A stretch of DNA of 6,182 nucleotides from Polyangiaceae bacterium (GTDB lineage: Bacteria > Myxococcota > Polyangia > Polyangiales > Polyangiaceae), in the NCBI GenBank assembly GCA_025936205.1, contig JAICTU010000514.1, positions 1-6,182 of the forward strand. Reading direction: 5' to 3'. Shown here piece by piece: positions 5,805 through 6,182 of the stretch. The notes under the pieces were generated by a model. That model made no database searches. It saw nothing but the letters and a program-made list of their open reading frames with translations, and had not been told where the DNA came from. A program made the position numbers and the translations under genes. Each line of letters starts with the position of its first letter. Within the stretch, counting starts at the first letter, position 1.

Positions 5805-6182
5805 TCACTCGCGTACGAGAGGCCGGCGTATCAGGTCTTCGACGGCGTCTTGCGGCAGCTTGCCTGCGTAGAGCACCTGGTAGACCTGGGCGCAAATCGC
5901 CAGCTCGACCCCGAGCTCGAGCGCGAGATCATGGGCGCTGCGCGCCGTCGTCACACCTTCGGCGACATGCCCGAGCGCAGCCAACACCTCTGCCAGAGGC
6001 CGGCCCCGCCCCAGCTCGAAGCCTACGGTGCGATTGCGTGACATCTCCCCGGTGCAGGTGAGGACCAGATCCCCCAAGCCGGCGAGCCCGGCAGCCGTAC
6101 CGGCGCGTCCCCCCTTGGCCACCGCGAGCCGAGCGATCTCGGAGAGCCCCCGGGTGATCAAGGCCGCGCGCGCATTCTGCCC
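5805..6182 (-). CDS. gpsA: Glycerol-3-phosphate dehydrogenase [NAD(P)+], C-terminal part
   Basis: The enzyme reduces dihydroxyacetone phosphate to sn-glycerol 3-phosphate in the cytoplasm, supplying the backbone for phospholipids. Only the last 125 residues are present; the frame stays open to the right edge, so the N-terminal Rossmann NAD(P) domain and the catalytic lysine (about 200 residues of a roughly 330-residue protein) lie outside. The visible part begins GQNARAALITRGLSE, the start of the helical substrate domain. GLGDLVLTCT carries the Asp and Thr of the active site, and SRNR the Arg-Asn pair that binds the substrate phosphate; the Asp-Thr and Asp-Arg spacings (4 and 11) equal those in characterised family members. 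EGVTTA and the closing VYQVLYAGK are also typical. The stop is TGA at 5807-5805. The gene runs in the same direction as the activator 90 bp downstream, but the hairpin between them suggests separate transcription. No sign of decay is visible. Confidence 0.96.
   Translation of the reverse strand, partial: GQNARAALITRGLSEIARLAVAKGGRAGTAAGLAGLGDLVLTCTGEMSRNRTVGFELGRGRPLAEVLAALGHVAEGVTTARSAHDLALELGVELAICAQVYQVLYAGKLPQDAVEDLIRRPLVRE

Overview
The window is GC-rich throughout, with strongly G/C-biased third codon positions in its clear genes. It encodes a sigma54 activator with FHA-GAF-AAA+-Fis architecture. That architecture is especially common in Myxococcota, so a myxobacterium of the Polyangiales/Sorangium kind is the best guess. 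This is inferred from gene content, not from a marker gene. I saw no insertion sequence, CRISPR array, tRNA or rRNA.

Layout: (1) 1-393 has no gene I can support. It holds a 6-bp dyad, a short tandem heptamer, a candidate sigma54 promoter (220-235) and a small hairpin. (2) 394-2082 (+) encodes a 562-residue protein whose C-terminal half looks like a PglZ-type alkaline-phosphatase-superfamily domain; its N-terminal half is unrecognised. (3) 2199-3806 (+) encodes a 535-residue thiamine-diphosphate enzyme closest to the ILVBL/HACL2 (2-hydroxyacyl-CoA lyase 2) branch of the acetolactate-synthase superfamily. (4) 3819-5714 (-) encodes a 631-residue sigma54-dependent transcription activator with FHA, GAF, AAA+ and Fis-type HTH domains; it converges on the enzyme gene with a 12-bp gap. 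(5) 5805-6182 (-) is the C-terminal part of gpsA, NAD(P)-dependent glycerol-3-phosphate dehydrogenase, running off the right edge.

The two plus-strand genes are co-directional but 116 bp apart, and nothing links their functions. gpsA and the activator gene are also co-directional, separated by 90 bp that carry a hairpin plus T-run reading as a terminator for gpsA. The window therefore looks like independent chromosomal genes rather than a single operon.

The least explained item is the PglZ-like protein. It lacks any BREX partner here and appears altered at two positions of the usual metal/nucleophile set. A second oddity is the FHA domain of the activator, where the conserved phosphothreonine-binding serine is a leucine. 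I do not see a convincing new multi-gene system.
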